Positions 1 through 10,770 of a DNA stretch of 64,000 bases are shown in pieces. Position 1 is the stretch's first letter; each line of letters opens with the position of its first letter. A model generated the notes under the pieces. The model saw nothing but the letters and a program-made list of their open reading frames with translations, did not search any database and was not told the DNA's origin. Origin of the DNA: Undaria pinnatifida (taxonomy: Eukaryota > Sar > Phaeophyceae > Laminariales > Alariaceae); assembly GCA_012845835.1 (NCBI GenBank), contig JABAKD010000008.1, positions 6,060,775 to 6,124,774 on the forward strand, read 5' to 3'. The position numbers were made by a program, and so were the translations under genes.

Positions 1-799
1 ACGCCTTAAATACTCTGGTCTAGGAAGAGCACGACCAGGTGATGCGGACGCAAGTTCTTTCATATTTCGAAAACGCCCCAAGAAAAAATGGACGTTTGAG
101 ACCACGCTTTTGTGGGGACGACTTGGTTGGATTTTTTTGGTGGGACAATTTTTGCGGTTCTGTGAAAAAAGGTACGTTTTCTACTCGTTGTGGAGACTGA
201 TTTCTTCGATCTATTCGTAGCGTGGGATAACCCTTGGCCGTACGTAGCATATTGTACCAACGCGAGCCTCCCTGAGATACCCTGGAAGCACCCGCCACAA
301 CCTGTGCAGAGCCGTGAGCTGGCTCTTCTTAGGTATTGGCCGTCGACTGTAAGTAGTCGTTTGTTTGTTTTTTGTTGGCCGTTTGGTGTTGGGGACACTA
401 AACAGTTCCTCTGCGGTACGTGAATATAATTTGTTTTTGCCTAAAGATGGGGTTCCTTAACGCTTTCACTGCTGGAATCCCTTTTTAGGGACGAATCTAC
501 TTGAAGTTAGTATAGGGAGGGATTTTGGGGCTCTAGAGGGGTTAAGCTCCTAATCGCCGGAACGTCATTCTTGAACATTTTGCTAAATTGTTGGAGGGGG
601 GGGGAGGGTTCGCACCTGGGCCGCGGGGGTTGTTCGTCGGATATTGCACTGCTGTTCAGTTTGCTCCAAAGTCGTTTTTTTGTGGTGAGTTATTTACTTT
701 CCCCCTCAAGCCACCACCCGCCCTCGGGAGGGAAAGTATTTCCACGTCTCTGCCATGGCACGTGCCATCGCGCTGCCTGTCAAATTCAAGCCAACTCGC
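1..799. other. No gene recognised; upstream flank of the EsV-1-7-type gene
   Basis: I see no convincing exon here. Open frames on both strands have no recognisable domain and no good splice pattern. A reverse copy of the 86 bp repeat family lies at about 459-551. An earlier exon carrying the start codon of the 971-2624 gene could lie here or outside the window, but I cannot place it. Confidence 0.5.
459..551 (-). repeat. 86 bp repeat family, single diverged copy
   Basis: On the minus strand this reads as a diverged version of the unit arrayed at 26018-26360: a TTAACCCC/AGAGCCCC block, then the TCCCTATACTAA block, then a TTTCCAG-like end. Other single copies lie at about 16925-17010, 41630-41725 and 56250-56315. 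Confidence 0.6.
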
Positions 800-934
800 T
801 GGCCTCTCGTACCCAAAGCTAAACCTCCGCCCCCTGCTCACAGTCCCCTCGTACCCCAAGGCTTAACCTCCCACCCTCCGCTCACAGCCCTCTCGCACCC
901 AAAACTCAAACCTCCACCCCCTCCTCCTCTGCCC
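800..934 (+). repeat. Three tandem 44 bp pyrimidine-rich units
   Basis: Three imperfect copies begin at about 800, 844 and 888. Each has a CTCGTACCC-type start, an AACCTCC core and a GCTCACAG end. The last copy merges into the pyrimidine tract before the acceptor AG at 969-970. The unit ends look like 3' splice sites, so the array may give decoy or alternative acceptors for the next exon. Confidence 0.6.
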
Positions 935-970
935 TTCTTTCACACGCACGCACGCGCGGGGAACACCTAG

Positions 971-2624
971 ATGCGAGTTTCACGGGTGCTCCCGCCGGCC
1001 GGTCTTTTCCTTGAAAGGCGAGAAGCCTCGATTCTGCGTTGCCCACAAGCTCGACGGCATGTCGGACAGCCGACTCAGCACCGACGGCCGCTCCCGCGCG
1101 AAGGCAGGGGTCGGCCGTCCCGCGGTGGCGGTCGCAACAGCAGCGCAACAACGAATGTACGGCGTAACCAGCGGCGGCGCTGGCGGAGGTGGTGGAGGCG
1201 GTGGCGGACAGGGGGATATATACGGGGCACGCGGTGTTGGCGGCCGCTCGATCGGACACGGCGGTGGGGGTGGGGGGGGTGGGCGCGGTGGCATCGGAAG
1301 CGATGGCAGCGGCAGCGACATGATGTTCGCCGCGAACCCGGCCTCCGTTGCCGCGGTGTCGCACGCGACCTCTGGGGCGCACCGCACCTCCCAGGCAACG
1401 AGACAGGCCGCGGCGCAGGCCACCGTCACCGCGGCCGCAGCGGTGATAGCGGCCATCGAGGACGAGGCTGGCCTTGATTTCCGGGGACACCACCAAGGCG
1501 GAGGAGGGGCCGCTGGCGCTGCTGGAAACCCCGGGGACAGGGGACACAGAAGTGCCGCTGGTGGAGGTAGCGGGGGTGGATTTCGGGAAGGCGAAGCGGA
1601 GATGTACGAGGCCCTGCAACATGGAGGAGGCTTCGCTGGTGGTGGTGGCGGTGGTGGGGGGGGTGGTGGTGGTGGAGGTAGTATGTCGAGGCCTAAGGCG
1701 GAGATCGGCGGCTGGGCGTCCGCTCTTTTCGCGGCCGAGCGCGACGGCCCCCCAATGGACCCCATGCGCGCGTCCCCTCCCCCCGCCGCTTCAGGCATGG
1801 CGCCGCCCCACGGCTACGGGGAGGTCTGGCAGTCGGCGGCGCTGTCCTCGCGGGCGGGAGTCACGACCTCCCCCGCTGTGAGGTCCACCTCGACCATGTC
1901 CGACGTTTCTAACGGGTCTACCCAGACCGGTGGGGGCGGCAGCGTCGGCCGTCAGGGAGAGCCCGACATGTACCATCGCATGTCTGCTATGTCGTCGGCT
2001 ATGGATGGTGGCGGCGGTGGCGGTGGCGGGGGGGTGTCGGGCGGGCGCGGCGTATTGTCCTCGCATTTCATGGAAGACCGCAGCAGCCGGAATTTCTTGG
2101 GCAGCCTTTCTAGCGGAGGCGCTGGGTTAACCGGGGCCGGGGGTGGGGGGGGAGGGGGGGAGTTTATGTTTCCCTCGTCTTCGGGTCAACAGAATGCCTG
2201 GCACGGTGGTGGCGGCGGCGGCGGTACCGGTGGGGGCGGTGGTGACGAGGGGGGGGGGGATCTGCAGTGGGAGAGGGCTCGGCCGCGCCCTCCGCCGATG
2301 CCGGCACCGCTCACAACGTCGTGGGGAAGGGCGGCGGCGGTCGGTGTTATCTCGTCCGACTTGCATCGCCACGCGGGGCTGCTGCCACCTCCACCCACCC
2401 AACAGCTACAACAACAGCAGCAGCAACAGCAACAACAACAGCAGCAGCAACAACAGCAGCAACAACAACAGCGGTTGCCGAGCCTCCTGAGCAACCGCCG
2501 TGGGGGCTTGCCCCTGCCCTTACCCTCCTCCAGCATGGGTTACGGGGGCGCTCACGGTGGCCTTGGGGACGGTCGTGACGGTGGTGGCGGCGGGTACGAT
2601 GGAAGGACAAGGGGTCAAGGGTAA
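971..2624 (+). CDS. EsV-1-7-type Cys/His motif protein, Gly- and Gln-rich (terminal exon)
   Basis: The frame is open from codon 972 to the TAA at 2622-2624 (550 residues). It begins right after a plausible acceptor (pyrimidine tract, AG at 969-970); the A at 971 completes a split codon, and the frame has a stop at 864-866, so an upstream exon is expected. The first 25 residues contain Cys at 972, Cys at 987, Cys at 1035 and His at 1044: C-x4-C-x15-C-x2-H, with FCVAH and DGM as landmarks. This matches the EsV-1-7 repeat (C-x4-C-x16-C-x2-H) of the brown algal IMMEDIATE UPRIGHT family, one residue shorter in the middle. Only one motif is seen, whereas many members have several. The rest is low complexity: Gly runs, Ala-rich stretches and about 24 Gln near residues 478-501. 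Molecular function is unknown. Homopolymer length errors could shift the frame. Confidence 0.7.
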
Positions 2625-2890
2625 ATCGGATTCGGTCCATTCGGATCCGGTCCAATGCGCTAGGTGCTTTCGGATTCGGTCTGTGGGCGCATTCGGTCAA
2701 AAATGTTGTTCAGTCCGATCGATTTCGGGATTTCAGCTTCGATCCAACCGATTCGATGCATTCGGACTCGGTCTACAGACAGATTCGGTCCAATCTCATT
2801 CGACCCAGTCGGAATCGGTTCTATCAGGTTGGGTCCGATCCAATTCGGTCTTCGATCGGTTTCAATCCAGTCGGATTCGATTTAATCCAC
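2625..2890 (+). repeat. Degenerate TTCGGATTCGGTCC tandem repeat
   Basis: A decayed minisatellite built on TTCGGTCC/GATTCGGT begins just after the stop codon of the 971-2624 gene. If the terminal exon is right, it lies in the 3' UTR. Period is irregular at about 10-15 bp. Confidence 0.6.
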
Positions 2891-3922
2891 CTTCCACGCT
2901 TGTTCGGTGGGTGGGGGTGGCGCGCGCAATAGATCATGAGGCTGACGGAGTTCGAGGGAGGGAGTGAGGGAGGGGCAGTGTCGGATGCAGCGCTGCTAGG
3001 GTAGTAGGTCGTTCGGGGGGTGCTTTTCTTGCCATGGGCGGTTTCGAACCGGCGGGGGGGTCCGGACCGGACGGCTGGGTTGGGACGCGGGTCAGGGTTT
3101 GGTTGGACCGAGCCGGACCGAAGCGTGCTTTCTGAAAATAAAACGTTGGGCTGGAATATGGTGAATACCCCCTGCTGTGTTGCCCTCCGGGCCAAGTAAG
3201 GGGGTGGAATCCAATCCAATCCAGCCCAAAAGACAACTTCACGAAAAGATGGCCGTTTCATTCTGACTTGGCTATAGCAATATAATAGTTGGAATAGCTA
3301 AAAAACAAAAAAGGGTGCTGTGTGTATTTTTGCTCTATGTGTTTCTCTTCCCGCCCCCTCCCCTCCCTCCCCCCCCCCCCCCCCCCATCTGGGTTGTAGG
3401 GAGTTTCCGGCGGAGGTAAATTAGGACCGTATCGATGCCGCTCGCCGATCCTTCTCTCCTCTCCCTACTTATTTGTTGTGTTTCTTTCGAGTTTTGTGAG
3501 AGGTAGGGTCAGAGACGAGAGGCGCGGTGGCGGGGGGGGGTAGGGGGGGGGAGGGAGAGACAAACGTCTCGGACTAAAATAATATGCGCACACAGGTACT
3601 ATAACCACCACAATTCAGTCAAGTAGCGTGACGTCCGCAAGAGTTGTATAATACTTCTTCTATAATACCACCATTCGTGATGAACAAAAAAAATTAAGCG
3701 GCACCGGTGTTATGACTGTGGTCATTTTCCCCCTCCCCCCGGCGCGTTTTTATCCCCCCCACGGGTAGCGAGCCTCTCAAGGGACCAGAGAACATATTTA
3801 CGGAGGGGGGGGAGGGGGTGGTCGGGATACTCCACAGGCACAGCTAGGATGTATTGCCGCCATCAGGACATTATTTTCGACAAAATGGGAGTGTGGGTGG
3901 GGAGCGGGGGGGGGGGGGGGTC
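2891..3922. other. No gene recognised; homopolymer-rich spacer
   Basis: Long C and G runs (near 3370, 3530, 3910) separate AT-richer stretches. Minus-strand frames around 2824-3261 lack domains and look non-coding. Confidence 0.5.
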
Positions 3923-4111
3923 ATGAAAATGGGCAGACAGCAGCAACAACGGGGTGTTTTACGTTTGGTCGGTATTTTAGATGTTATCAGCCACGCACGC
4001 GGTTTTTTATCGGGCAAAGATGTGATTGCGCGCGCTGCCGGCGGCGTTCCTGCGGCTCTCTTGCTTATCGTGCTTTTCTTGTCACCGAGCATCCTTAAGG
4101 CGGTGTCGATG
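3923..4111 (+). CDS. Possible first exon with a signal-anchor or membrane segment
   Basis: An ATG at 3923 opens 63 codons that run to a strong donor (GTGAGT at 4112). The peptide starts MKMGRQQQQRG, continues with mixed helical sequence, and has a hydrophobic stretch (AALLLIVLFL) near residues 45-55. This could be a signal anchor or transmembrane helix. No partner exon was found downstream, where a tandem repeat begins at about 4170. The family is not recognised. Confidence 0.28.
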
Positions 4112-4167
4112 GTGAGTATCCACGGCGCGCGGGGGGCGAAACTTAACTTTTAGTCCCTTTAGGCCTG

Positions 4168-4420
4168 CACTCACGTTTTTGGTAACAATACTACTCGGAA
4201 ATAGTGTTGAAAATTGTTTTTCGGTACCAGGTAGTTACAAAGAAAACAAACCCACGTTTTTTTGTGACAAACTACTCGGGAATAGTGTGGGAACTTGCTT
4301 TTCAGTAGCATAAAAAATGACCCTGCGCTTACTTTGCACCCAACGTTTGTTGGTAGCGAAACTACTCGGGGGCATACATAAAAGTGTTGTGGGAGTATTT
4401 TTTCAGTAGTACAAAGAAAG
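4168..4420 (+). repeat. Three tandem 75-95 bp units
   Basis: Each unit has an ACGTTTTTTGGTAAC-like start, ACTACTCGG, an AATAGTGT/AAAGTGTTG block, a TTTTTCAGTA-like block and a CAAAGAAA end. Units begin near 4171, 4250 and 4348. The third is the most diverged. Confidence 0.65.
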
Positions 4421-5730
4421 GCTGCGGCGACGTGAATTAGTGTCTCTCGGCAGAAAAAGCGTTTCCCATTCACCCGGCCCTCGGTCTCCCTTTTCGGACG
4501 GCGTTGAGAAACTCATAGTGGCCTCTTGGTTGACTTGACCCCCCCCCCCGCCAAGGCCAAAAGGCGTTTCTACAAAATTTACGGCGGGACGATTAGGGTT
4601 ACCGTATCTCGCTGTCCGGGGAGGGTTGTGGTGAGGGAGGGGGGGGGGGGGGGGGGGGGGAGGAGGAGGTTGTTTTTTCTTGTCTTGTCTGCCGGTATCG
4701 CTCCCGAGAGAGGGTGTGCGCGCGGCAGGGCAACTCAGGAGGGATGCGGTGCGGTGCAGCGGGGCAAGACGGTGCTATAGTTTTACTCGCCTTCCGAGTC
4801 AACTCGAGGGAGGTTACGGTTGGCGAGAAGGTTATGCTTTCGCCGGGCTGTACCCTTGGACTGGCAAAAATCTATGCATAGCGAGAGGCTGGACCCATAG
4901 GTTAGGCCGAAGACCGATCAGGATGTGGTATCGCAACGGGCCTAGTTTTGTTTTTGTTCTTCGCTCGAATTCTCGGAGGGTACGGGTGGCCCGGGGGGCG
5001 GGGCGCGGTGGTGGGGCTGTTTTCGTTCGTAAACTTGGGCAAAATATCCGCCGCCGCGGCCGTTGCTGCTGCTGCTGCTGCTGCTGCTGCTACCGTCGTC
5101 ATCTCGAAACACGTACAATAGTTGGTGCTGTCCGTTAGACGTTAGACCAATGTCGCGTTTTTTTACACGTTTCGATAAAAAACGAGCGCCTCATCTCGGG
5201 GTATGTTGGCGGTTTCGTTACCCCCCCCTCCCCCCCCCTGAATTTCTACCCACACAGTTTTTCGATTTGTAGGTGAGGCTTGTCAGAGGTTAAGACACAC
5301 CTGGCGTCATATCACTGCTTGCGCCGTGCCGCTGGGGCAGCGATTGTTGGTTTTTTTCAAGTAAGAGGGCGGGGGGGGGGAGGGAAGGGATGGGTGGGTG
5401 TACCATTGTTAGCTCTACCCCGTCGGGGTATGCATTGTCGTTTGTCGGGCTTCGGGGGGGAGGGGAGTGTTGTGAGGGAGGGGGGGTGGGGGGGGGGGAA
5501 GGGGTGGAATGGGGGATTTTGAGGGCTGAGCGCAACTTGTGGCCGGGGAAAAAATCGCTGCTGCTGGTGCAAACTCGCAGTTTTCTCCCTACACGGAAGA
5601 GAAAACAAAAAACGCCTGCGTAAGAGCGGCTCTAGAGATTTTTTTACTACGGCGCAATGCTTGTTGTGCCCCTGTTTTTTTTGTTTGCAAGTTTTTTTCG
5701 CCGGTAGGCCCTTCGGCGGCGTCTTTTTAA
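4421..5730. other. No gene recognised; G-runs and a CTG microsatellite
   Basis: The stretch holds several G homopolymers (4640-4660, 5370-5380, 5480-5500) and a CTG/CAG run at about 5066-5092. No domain is recognisable in any frame. Confidence 0.5.
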
Positions 5731-6170
5731 ATGCATGTGTATTGGCTGGCTGACTAGGTGGCTCGGCGGTGCCTTTCAGCCACTCCGTGCATGCACATGC
5801 ATGCATGCATGCATACTCGGTGGCGCCTATTTGCATGCACGTGATTGGTTGGCTAACTGGATGGCCCGTCGGTGCCTCTGTCGCCTCGAGTATGCGTGTA
5901 ATTGGTGGGCCGGTCGACTCGGTGCTTTTCCGCCGCCCAGTGCTTCACTTATGATGATTGGCTGGCTGACTACTGGTGCCTTTCTGCCGTGCTCCACTAT
6001 GTTTAGCTGGCGGAATAGATAGCTCGGCGGTGCTTTTCCGCCGCCGTGTACTTTCTTGCATACGGTTTGGCCGGCTGACGAATGGCTCGGAGGTGCCTTT
6101 TCCGCCGCCCCGTGCGTGCATACGGTTGGCCGGCTGACGAATGGCTCGGCGGTGCCTTTTTCATGCATAG
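5731..6170 (+). repeat. Minisatellite, about 60-75 bp units, six to seven copies
   Basis: Degenerate tandem copies of TTGGCTGGCTGAC, then GGCTCGGCGGTGCCTTT, CGCCGCCC and a GTGCATGCAT tail. The ATGCATGC tail is expanded at about 5790-5815. Spacing varies through internal deletions. Confidence 0.8.
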
Positions 6171-7880
6171 AATTGGCTATACTAGCTGTCTAGTTATCCT
6201 AGTTATATCGTGTTTGCCGCTTTTGTAGCGATAGCCGGGGCGAGTGCTTGGGGAGGGAAAGCAGCCGGCATCGTAAACAGCGTCGTCGGGGCCTTGGCTT
6301 CCCGCGGAGTGCGGAATAAAAGCATAACCAAGCATGCTGTGTACGTACCGGAGTGTGCTGAAAGCCCCGAGACAGACGGAGGAGTGCGGAATCGGTATAG
6401 GGCTGCGTGTAAATGCGCTGTGTGTGATCGTACGGGGCGGCCCACGGCGGCTTGAACAGGACTGTGTTTTATTTCTGGTGGGCGATTGAGATGCCGTACG
6501 TACGTAAGTACCCTGCGGCGGATTCTTTCCCCGGGGGGAGGGGTTGTTATTGCTGTTGTTGTTGTCGTTATTGCTGTTGTTATGGAGAGTACTGTAAGAG
6601 AGTAGTAGCGGTGGCGTCAATGTCAGACGCTTGCTGAACTGTGAGTTTATGCGACAGAAGGAGAGAAGAATATATTTTAGTAATGAAACGGTAAGGATAG
6701 TAGGATTACTAGAAGGGGGCGCGGTACGGGGGAGGGGAGGAGGGGCGACAGGAGGGGGAGGGGGGGGGGGGGGGGAGAGAGAGCGCCGTAGAGCGGCCGT
6801 CATGTGGGGTTAGGTTCAGCAGTTAGATAGCGCTCGCGCTTGTTTGTTGTGACCGACGAAGATTACTTCCGTCCTCGTGTTTTGGAGGTTTTCATTGTAC
6901 ATCGGGGGGGCGTTTGCAGCACGCATCGTGGTGCGCGTTCGAGCTGCAAGGCGTGCATTTTCTAGTTGCGGCGATAGTAAATTGTTTTTCGTGTAGCGCT
7001 ACTACCGCCAGCACCACCAAAACGCCACTGCTTGAAAAAAATCCGAATTGCGTCGTGTACGTCACAGCAAGTTGTCTGGGCGGGTGGGCGGGTGGGAGTT
7101 GTAGACTCCCGCCAAGGTTATTTTCGGCACCGCGCCTGTTTATTTACTTCGTAATACGCTGCTGTTGTTGCTGCTGCTGGTGGTGGCGGTGCCTTTTTCT
7201 TTACTTGGTATTTGGCCGCGGCTGCTGCTGCTTCTTCAGATGGTGGCGGTAGTGGTAGAGTGTGTAACTGCTAGCTGGGTGTAGCTATCTGCTGCTGATG
7301 TTGTGGTTGTTATCGCTTTTTCTGGACGTGTATCTTCGACCGGCTTGGTGGGTGGATTGGATTGTTTTTTGCTATTTTACGGGTTAGCGCATTATTACTA
7401 GCAGGAACACGCTGAAACGGTGACGATGATGATATTCATAGATACTAACGCCGGCCAGATGACGATGGTAAGGATGATAGATGCTACCGACGGCCAGAAA
7501 ATACTTTCGTCGGGTTGTTTCGTCGGTAGAGTTGGCGTTCCGTCGGTCGCACTTTGAAATATGCGGAGGGAGGAGGAGAGGGGATAGTCACCCAACATCA
7601 TATTATCCGGTCAACTGCAGGGGAGTGATGAGACGGAACGATTTACATCTTGAACTTTAAGGGAGTTGTGTATGACAATGTGGCGCTCGTGATGGGTGGC
7701 TGGGGGAGGGACGGGGGGGGTTCTGCAGGCACTAGGTGCTGTATGTACGCATGGGACAAGCAAGGCGTTGGTCCCATGGGAGGCGGGGTTGGGGGGAGGA
7801 CGTTATAGTGACAAGTTTGATTTGTTGATTTTTTTTTTAGCAATTTGTTTTCTACGGCGCTCGGCACGAAGAATGGATGG
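6171..7880. other. No gene recognised
   Basis: Mixed sequence with short TTG/CTG runs (6545-6585, 7160-7240) and a G-rich block at 6720-6775. Open frames on either strand lack domains and paired splice signals. Confidence 0.45.
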
Positions 7881-8000
7881 ATAGGTGGATAGATGGATGG
7901 TTGTTAGCATGTCGTGTCTTATCTTGTCTTAGTCTCGGTCTGTCGTATATCTTTGGATAGATGGATTTCGATGGATAGATGGATATTATCATGTTACCAT
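7881..8000 (+). repeat. GGATAGAT-type simple repeat
   Basis: Irregular GGATAGATGGAT tracts interrupted by GTCTTATCTTGTCTTAG-like sequence. Confidence 0.6.
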
Positions 8001-8316
8001 GTCGTTTTTCTGTCGTATGTCTCCTGTCGGTCTGTCGTCAGGGATCAGCCATGTCATTTTTTGTCTGTCGTCAGGGTCCAACCATGGGCGTCTCCGATTG
8101 CGGTGGTGGCGGGAGTATAGCTTTTTCCTCCACAAGGTCGGATTAGAGCGAGCGCACCATGTAAGCTTGTGGTGTGATTTTGACTTCTTCGTCTTGTTGC
8201 ACAGGGGTTGTGGGCTGCATGCAATATATAATGCGCGTATGGTGTTGTAGAGCTCTAGTGAGCCGAGTTTCCGAGTTTCATAATTTTCGTTTAGCATGCG
8301 CGGCGGCGCGGCGCGG

Positions 8317-8710
8317 ATCTAGTGCTGATGATGATGGTGGTTACGGTGATAATTATGATAATGGTGATGATGAATTTTTGATCATGATGGTGGCGAAGAG
8401 GATGATGATAATTATAAAATTATGATGATACGGTGATCATGGTAGTGATGATGATGATAATTATGTAATTATGATGATGATCAATATGGTAATCATGGCG
8501 ATGATGATAATGATATTATGGTGATAACAATGATGATGGTGTTGTGTGATCATTGTCGTGTCGATAGTGATGGTGATCACGAGGACGCGATGATGGTGGT
8601 GACGATAAGAACGATGGCGATGACGATGTTGAAGATGTGATGACGATCATGGTGATGACTGTGATTATATGATCATGTTAGTGGTGATGATGATGGTGAA
8701 GGTATAACAC
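8317..8710 (+). repeat. Degenerate GATGAT trinucleotide tract
   Basis: About 390 bp of imperfect GAT/GTG/ATA triplets with inserted GATCATG and TTATGTAATTATG pieces. Triplet phase is lost several times. No coding sense. Confidence 0.75.
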
Positions 8711-9169
8711 AGAAAACATAGCTTTCGATTACACCGCCTACCTCGTATGTTGGTATAATAATCTTAAAGCACGGTGTCCTCTGTGCGAGGCAATGAGTTC
8801 CCGTCTGTATTATTGGCGGAATGTAATTCGTCGATATAGACCTGGGTTATCATATATATATATAATGTTAAAGGTTGAAAGTTGTCAATGTGCTACCAAG
8901 TCCGAGACGGACTGCTGTGTTCACAACACCAGCAAACATCAATACCAGATTTTAGCCAAGGATCTCCGTTTCGTTGTCGACTTTTCTGCCACGTCCATGA
9001 AGAGCCATCCTTGCTAAAAACTATGACAGAGAACGTCCTCCTTTCCCTTGAACAGGCGAGAAGAGCGAACTGCGAGATCAAAAACTAATGCTGTAGTACC
9101 GCATTTCTAGCGCTAAAAACTTGACCGCTTCAACAGTATAAACAGGGCGGCGGCGCGACCGAACAGGGA

Positions 9170-9890
9170 AGAACGGAACATGCACGCTGTTACCGGGCCG
9201 TTACCGGGATGCCCGTCACCGACACTCGCATGCGTCGGGCAGGGGGGATGTCGCAGAGACTAAGCGATGAGGAAGAACGGAGGGTTGGCCAATCACCGGA
9301 ATGTGCGCTTGACACCGACGCTCGCGTGCGTACGTCGGGCTGGGAGGAGTTGCAGCGATGAGGAACCGACGAAGAACGGGGGATCGGTTGGATGGAACGC
9401 GCATGCTGTTACCGGGCCGTGATCGAGGTGCCCCTCACCGACACTGCGTTGGGCTGTGGAGGTGTCGCAACGGCAGGGCGCCGGGGGAGAAAGGAGGATC
9501 GGTCAATCGCCGAAATGCCTGCTTGACACCGACGCTTACGTGCGTCGGGCTGGGGGGATGTTGCAACCATGGGGAGCCGAGAAAAAAAAGAGGATCGATT
9601 GGATGGAAGAAGCACGCCAATATGAGCTGTGATCGCGATGCCTGTCACCGGCCGACGCTGTGTCGTGCTAAGGGGATGTTGCAGAGACGGAGCGCCGAGG
9701 AATAACGGAGGATAGGCCACTTGTCATATTTCCCTCTTGCCACTGACGCTCATTTGCGTCGGGCAGGGGGGGTGTTGTATCGACGGCGAGCCTAGGACGA
9801 ACCGAAGATCGGTTGGATGGAAGGAGCATGCTGTTGTTAGGCTGTCACCTGGATGCCCGTTTTGCACCGAGGATGGCGATGCGTCGGGAA
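9170..9890 (+). repeat. Minisatellite of about 110-120 bp units in paired arrangement
   Basis: Six or so diverged units share CACCGACGCT, GCGTCGGGC, GGGGGGATGTTGCA, a GAGGA/GAACGGAGGATCGG block and GGATGGAA. Two subtypes alternate (one with CATGCTGTTACCGGGC, one with CGCCGAAATG-CTTGACA), giving a longer repeat of about 230 bp. The last unit runs into a G homopolymer at 9890-9905. Confidence 0.8.
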
Positions 9891-9984
9891 GGGGGGGGGG
9901 GGGGGTCAGCAGCGTGCTCGGGGATGTAATACAGTTGCGGTCCATCAGTACTGCCAGTGTTATGCTACCCAAAAAAAACGGCCC

Positions 9985-10075
9985 TCTAGAGGCAACCAGC
10001 ACTATTCCGTTTACTGCCACTATAGGTTATTCCCATTCGTGCCAAGCAATTTTACCGGCACTACTGCAACAACCT
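9985..10075 (+). repeat. Dispersed fragment shared with 27880-27970
   Basis: A 90 bp segment matches 27880-27970 at DNA level and in the same translated frame. Both read about 22 residues of the pattern HYSxYCxYxLFPxVPS followed by GT. It may be a remnant of a transposon coding region; the family is not recognised. Confidence 0.55.
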
Positions 10076-10149
10076 ACACTACTCAACCGGCACAATAGAG
10101 AGACCACTACAGTACGATGATGCGTGGGGGTTGACCCAGCTAGCACAAA

Positions 10150-10545
10150 CCGCGCGGAGAGGCTATTGTGCAGGTAAGAGATCGAGCCGTAGGAAGGCTC
10201 TCTGCAGTGACATTTGGAGGGCTAGAGGATAGGTTCCCGAGAAGGAAACGCTTTCCTGTAACTGCGGAAAACCCGAGCCAGTACCACCCATAGTGGTAAT
10301 TGTTTAAGCAGAGATTGGACTGTCGGAAACCTTCTGTCGTGAGATTGGAGGGCTAGAGGGCAGGTCCCCGAGACGGCAACGCACGCCGTTCTGTGATTGC
10401 GGACACCCCGGGTCAGTACCACACGGAGGGGCCGTTGTGCAAGCAGCGATCGAGCTACCGGAAGGCTCTCAGTCGTGATATTGGGGGGCTACGGAATAGT
10501 TTCCCGAGATGTGAGCACCTTCCTGCGCGTGCGGAAACACGACAG
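10150..10545 (+). repeat. Three tandem units of about 145 bp
   Basis: Units begin near 10150, 10290 and 10430. Each has GAGATCGAGC, GGAAGGCTCTC, GGGGGCTA/GGAGGGCTAGAG, TTCCCGAGA and a GCGGAAA/CCAGTACCAC end. No long frame is kept across units, so this is a satellite-like block rather than a protein repeat. Confidence 0.75.
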
Positions 10546-10574
10546 ACCACAACACCCTCCACCTGTTTTCACCA

Positions 10575-10770
10575 GCTCTTTTTACGGATCATGACCCGAC
10601 CCGTGGATCGGGCCAGGAAGTTTATTAAGTCTCACGGGTCGAGTCGGGTTGGGTCGAGAGGTGCTCGATATCTCATGGATCGGCTTGGGTCGGGTCGGGT
10701 CGGGTCGAGTCATCCTGACACGACCCAACCCGTGAGAAGCGACTTGACCCGTGAAAACCCCTGTTTCTTA
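10575..10770. mobile_element. GGGTC-rich foldback-type element, copy 1
   Basis: The left end (GGATCATGACCCGACCCGTG, 10587-10606) is nearly complementary to the right side, where ACCCAACCCGTGAGAAG and GACCCGTGAAAA occur. Between them lie GGGTCGGGTCGGGTCG arrays. Copy 2 at 40445-40780 has the same ends. I infer a foldback or MITE-like unit with pentamer arrays inside. Confidence 0.55.

Noticed and set aside
980-1798. Minus-strand Pro/Ala-rich frames opposite the EsV-1-7-type exon
   Set aside because: They are shadows of the Gly-rich plus-strand frame; the Cys/His motif supports the plus strand only.
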